NCBI GenBank assembly: GCA_016705575.1 | Contig: JADIXX010000001.1 | Coordinates: 124,001 to 188,000, forward strand | Direction: 5' to 3' | Source: Candidatus Aalborgicola defluviihabitans | Lineage (GTDB): Bacteria > Pseudomonadota > Gammaproteobacteria > Burkholderiales > Burkholderiaceae_C | DNA: 64,000 bases | Shown here: one piece after another, positions 61,384 through 64,000 of the stretch | Position numbering within the stretch: the stretch's first letter is position 1 | How the letters are laid out: every line of letters begins with the position of its first letter | Translations under genes and position numbers: made by a program | Notes under the pieces: generated by a model | The model's input: only the letters and a program-made list of their open reading frames with translations | What the model was told of the DNA's origin: nothing | Database searches by the model: none

Positions 61384-61800
61384 TTAATGGGCTGGTTTGA
61401 AGGTCTTTTGCAGCGTCTGCACATAGGCGGTGAGACCTGCCAGTTCCCTGGAATCCCAAGGCAGCGGTTTAGCCGCCATGGGCATGACCATGCAGGCCTG
61501 GATCATTTCATCCAGGTAAATGCTCTTGCGGCCCAATTGGTCTTTGGCCATGGTGACGGCGTGGGGATAGGGTTTGGCAAACGAGGCCGAGAATGCGCCG
61601 TAGTTGGCATGGCAGGATGCGCAGGACATGCCGTTGGTCGAGAGCTTGGTGTCGTTGAAGAGCTTTTCGCCCAGCTGGGCATCTCCGGCGATGGGCTTGT
61701 AGCCTGCGGGCCTGATCGTTTCGTTTGCCGCCAATGCACCAGTGGCAAAGCCAAGCGAGGCGATCAAGACGGATAACATTGCGGAAGCGTGGTAGGTCAT
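61384..61800 (-). CDS. Periplasmic c-type cytochrome
   Basis: A 138-residue exported monohaem cytochrome: signal peptide (MLSVLIASLGFATGALA), haem site GMSCASCHANYGAF (CxxCH) and Met candidates in MIQACMVMPMAAKPLPWDSRELAGLTAYVQTLQ, as in class-I cytochromes. An extra Cys (QACMVM) is unusual and could coordinate or form a disulfide. First gene of the operon with thioredoxin-fold, CcdA and sigma genes; ATG 61800 follows AAGGA. The bipartite promoter motif lies 38-70 bases upstream. Confidence 0.88.
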   Translation of the reverse strand: MTYHASAMLSVLIASLGFATGALAANETIRPAGYKPIAGDAQLGEKLFNDTKLSTNGMSCASCHANYGAFSASFAKPYPHAVTMAKDQLGRKSIYLDEMIQACMVMPMAAKPLPWDSRELAGLTAYVQTLQKTFKPAH

Positions 61801-61837
61801 GGCGGTCCTTTGGGTTCGTTTTTCGGGGTGGTTACCG

Positions 61838-61870
61838 ACTAAGAGGGGGCTTGGCACCCAAATGGTTCGC
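61838..61870 (-). promoter_or_regulatory. Bipartite ECF-type promoter for the cytochrome-sigma operon
   Basis: On the minus strand: GCGAACC (61864-61870), 18-base spacer, CTCTTAGT (61838-61845). The GAACC -35 is the classic ECF pattern. Spacing is identical to the divergent copy at 61899-61931. Confidence 0.75.
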
Positions 61871-61898
61871 GGTTTCAGAAAAATATTTTTTATTGGAC

Positions 61899-61931
61899 GC
61901 GAACCGATCCGTCTGGTTGGCGCCTCTTAGT
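61899..61931 (+). promoter_or_regulatory. Bipartite ECF-type promoter for the Cys-rich peptide gene
   Basis: GCGAACC (61899-61905), 18-base spacer, CTCTTAGT (61924-61931), then a leader of about 45 bases to the ATG at 61983. Same motif and spacing as the opposite-strand promoter; the two -35 elements face each other across an AT-rich 28-base stretch. Confidence 0.75.
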
Positions 61932-61982
61932 GGGTGAGGAAGCCAATCGCGGCCTCGACCTATCCACCACTAAGGAACCTAT

Positions 61983-62243
61983 ATGAACACATCTTTGAAA
62001 ATGGCATCCCTGGCCGCACTGACGGTCGCCACCCTGGCTCTACCCGCCGCGGCTCAAGACATGAAGGCCGCTGCCAAGTGCAAGCCAAGGACTGGCATGT
62101 CCAAGTGTTGCGGCAAATGCGCGCCCAAGTGCTGCGCCAAGCCCGCAAAGTGCGGAGCCAAGAAATGTGCGCCGAAGTGCATGGCTAAATGCGCGCCCAA
62201 ATGTGCTCCAAAGTGTGCTCCAAAGTGCGCGCCCATGCACTGA
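61983..62243 (+). CDS. Exported cysteine/lysine-rich repeat peptide
   Basis: An 86-residue protein with a signal peptide (LKMASLAALTVATLALPAAAQD). The mature part of about 61 residues has 13 Cys, many Lys, and tetrad repeats of the CAPK type (KCAPKCMAKCAPKCAPK), ending APMH. No family recognised. Such density of Cys with no aromatic core suggests a metal-binding (copper or zinc) or thiol-buffer peptide in the periplasm. AAGGA precedes the ATG. It shares an ECF-type promoter with the divergent redox operon, and the next gene starts within its stop codon (TGATG). Confidence 0.85.
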   Translation: MNTSLKMASLAALTVATLALPAAAQDMKAAAKCKPRTGMSKCCGKCAPKCCAKPAKCGAKKCAPKCMAKCAPKCAPKCAPKCAPMH

Positions 62244-62929
62244 TGGGTAAAGCGAGCCGGTCGTCCAGAGCATCAAGTCATGCCGCGCAGGTAGCGGCCG
62301 GTTCCCGTTTGTTGGAAACGTATGCAGGCCTTGCCCAGCGCGGGGCCCATTTATTTGGGGAATTGCTCGGCGGGCAAACGCCGAAGCAGTGGAACCACTA
62401 TCCCGATGATGATGCGATCGACCAAGGCACCGGGTTTCAGTGGTTCTACCATTCACACTCGCCCGAAGATCGGCCCGGGGCGTTCGAGCATGGCCACATC
62501 CACTTGTTTGCGAGGCGCAAGCTCTGGTCGCGCAGGCTGCACTCTGTCCGTGAGATTGAATTTGGCAAGCTCGGTAGCGGTGCCAGCAACCCCAACACAC
62601 GCCATTTGTTGGCCATCGGATTGGATGCAAAGGGCGTCCCTGTCTCCTTGTTCACGGTCAATAGCTGGGTCACTGGCGATTTGATGCTCACGGCCAAAAC
62701 CACGGCCGATCTGCTGGATCGGATCAGACTGGACACGGGGCACCCGGATGTGGATGCCGTGGTGGAGTCGCTTGTACGGTTGTGCAGGGTGGAAATCCGA
62801 ACCCTGCTTGCGCAACGCGACTCGGCGCTTTGGGCCTGGCCCACGCCTGCAGTTTTAACCAATGAGCGTTTGGATGTTCTTTCGGAACTTCCTATCTGCA
62901 TTGATGCAAAACTGGCCGGGCTGATCTGA
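62243..62929 (+). CDS. Hypothetical protein with His-rich GHIH motif (DUF6969-like)
   Basis: A 228-residue protein coupled to the Cys-rich peptide gene by a TGATG overlap. It contains HYPDDDAIDQGTGFQWFYHSH and FEHGHIHLFARRKLW, a His-rich pattern like the DUF6969 family as I remember it, followed by NTRHLLAIGLDAKGVPVSLFTVN. No signal peptide, so probably cytoplasmic. The clustered His/Asp could bind a metal. It could process or load the Cys-rich peptide, but this is inference from position only. Confidence 0.75.
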   Translation: MGKASRSSRASSHAAQVAAGSRLLETYAGLAQRGAHLFGELLGGQTPKQWNHYPDDDAIDQGTGFQWFYHSHSPEDRPGAFEHGHIHLFARRKLWSRRLHSVREIEFGKLGSGASNPNTRHLLAIGLDAKGVPVSLFTVNSWVTGDLMLTAKTTADLLDRIRLDTGHPDVDAVVESLVRLCRVEIRTLLAQRDSALWAWPTPAVLTNERLDVLSELPICIDAKLAGLI

Positions 62930-63023
62930 GTCGGGACGCTCACCCGCATAATCGGTGCTACGCTCTTGCTTGGTGGGCAATGCCAAAGGGCTGACCGTCG
63001 CGATTTAACTGCAGGAGCATCCC

Positions 63024-63110
63024 TTGAAATCCAAATTATCCATTGATGACGACAGGCGAAACCGGGTGTTCTGCTTGGATGCGCGCTGGCAAGAGGCCAT
63101 ACCCGGTTAA
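63024..63110 (+). CDS. Possible short leader ORF before the PAS gene
   Basis: A 28-codon frame from TTG 63024 with a good AGGAG site 6 bases upstream; reads LKSKLSIDDDRRNRVFC and DARWQEAIPG, then TAA. It is in the same frame as the PAS gene beyond the stop. Could be a leader peptide or the true start of a gene broken by a nonsense codon. Weak support. Confidence 0.25.
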   Translation: MKSKLSIDDDRRNRVFCLDARWQEAIPG

Positions 63111-63123
63111 CCAAAGGCCGGCT

Positions 63124-64000
63124 GTGTCCAACGTTCCGCACGACGACCCCCGCTCATCGCTGCGGGCGGCAACGCGCTTTACCGTGCGATTTTTGAACAA
63201 AGCCCTGAGGCAATGGTGCTGACCCGCGTGCGCGATGGCGTGTTGGTCGATGTCAACCAGGCGTACCTCAACCTCTGCGGATATTCGCGCGACCGCGTGT
63301 TAGGGCGCACGGCGATGGAGTTAAGCATGTGGGCAGACGAGGCCACGCGGGAGCGCGTGTTGAGCCCGCTAGCCACCGGCGGTCAGGTGCGTGATGTTGA
63401 CGTCACCCTGCGCACGCAAGATGGAAGCCTCCGCCAGATATGCATCAGCGTCTCGCAGGTCGAAATTCAGTTGCAGGCCTATCTCCTGTTTTACCTGCGT
63501 GACGTGACTGCCTTGCGCATGGCCCAGGCCGCTGTGCTCTCAGACGAACAGGCCCTGGAACGGGCAAATGAACAGCTTAACCGCCAGCTCACGCTGCACC
63601 AGATGACCGAGGCGGTGGCCAAGGTGGGCTATTGGGTGGTTTACCCCGGCGATGCCATGGTGCATTTGTCACGGGGTTATTGCGAGATCGCGCAAATGGG
63701 GGGCGCGCAGGTGGTGCCGGTGGGAGAGCACCTGCAAAGTGTGGTCGACGAGGATCGTCCGCTGGTCAAGCGCGCCCTCAAGCAGATGGACGATGCCATC
63801 GTGGAGTACCGCTGGCGCCGCCCCGACGGCAAAGTCATCTGGCTGCGTTCGCGCGTGCAGCGCCAGGTCGAACTCGGGGTGATCAGGGCCGAATTTGGCA
63901 TCGTGCAGGATATCTCCAGCGAACGCGCCGCCTTGCAGGTTGCTGCCGACCAGTTGGCAGCCACCCAGCGCAGCGAAGAGCGTTTTCGTGCCCTCACGGC
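63124..64000 (+). CDS. PAS-domain sensor protein, 5' part, start region disrupted
   Basis: The gene runs off the right edge. Frame from about 63165 on encodes a PAS domain (NALYRAIFEQSPEAMVLTRV, VLVDVNQAYLNLCGYSRDRVLG), a coiled-coil-like linker (AQAAVLSDEQALERANEQLNRQL) and a second PAS (GYWVVYPGDAMVHLSRGYCEI, EYRWRRPDGKVIWLRSRVQ). Output domain not seen; diguanylate cyclase or histidine kinase are likely. No good start exists in this frame. A GTG at 63124 begins MSNVPHDDPRSSLR in another frame; one extra base in the GGG at 63164-63166 would join it to GGNALYRAIF. So the start is either frameshifted or misread. Confidence 0.72.

Overview
This window looks like the chromosome of a betaproteobacterium of the Burkholderiales, most likely family Comamonadaceae (Rhodoferax/Polaromonas/Acidovorax-like). 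This is judged from GC-rich coding sequence, the protein flavour (MtfA, DUF748, DUF2145, DUF4139, TctD/TctE-type two-component pair, Liv-type binding proteins) and a short dispersed repeat with at least 12 copies. No rRNA, tRNA, CRISPR array, transposase, integrase or phage structural gene was seen.

Layout. 1-2.8 kb: the start of a TonB-dependent receptor and a modABC molybdate transporter, each with a ModE-like site. 2.9-7.2 kb: flavoprotein, TPP-dependent enzyme and DHH phosphoesterase in one transcription unit. 7.3-9.7 kb: UspA, MtfA, PanE. 9.7-12.8 kb: DnaA-box element and a NitT/TauT-type ABC importer. 13-32.6 kb: mostly housekeeping and membrane or envelope genes (two-component system, M3 peptidase, TerC, DUF748 giant, M23 peptidase, ABC1 kinase, LRR-kinase, antiporter, GST, D-lactate dehydrogenase). 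44.9-59.6 kb: glnS, DUF2157, a Liv-type binding protein, a LytS/LytR-like pair, DUF4139, uppP, a second Liv-type binding protein and a frameshifted mutS. 59.7-62.9 kb: an ECF-sigma/thiol-redox locus. 63-64 kb: the start of a PAS sensor protein.

Accessory island, about 32.6-44.8 kb, between ldhA and glnS. It holds an intact AbiEii-type toxin/XRE pair, TerB, a methyltransferase with divergent LysR regulator, MNT/HEPN toxin-antitoxin pairs in various states of decay, an SRAP (HMCES/YedK) protein, a membrane-anchored Mrr-type nuclease, a NYN-LOTUS protein, an XRE antitoxin whose toxin has decayed, a shrunken GIY-YIG protein, and an AT-rich ATPase plus DUF4435 pair that resembles the PARIS anti-phage system. 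Seven full copies of a roughly 52-bp repeat, all in one orientation, punctuate the island and usually abut the 3' end of a minus-strand gene. Many genes here have lost internal pieces, often in frame.

Most novel-looking system: at 59.7-62.9 kb a four-gene operon (c-type cytochrome, thioredoxin-fold protein, CcdA, ECF sigma factor) faces an exported 86-residue peptide with 13 cysteines in CAPK-like repeats, followed by a translationally coupled histidine-rich-motif protein. Both divergent promoters carry the same bipartite motif, GCGAACC-N18-CTCTTAGT, with identical spacing. This argues that the locus sigma factor controls both sides and that the whole forms one regulon, perhaps for metal or thiol stress.

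Cautions: three apparent frameshifts (mutS, a MntA-type gene, the PAS gene start) are all one-base losses in short G/C runs, so sequencing error has to be considered alongside real decay. Family assignments are from recognised motifs and memory, not from database searches.
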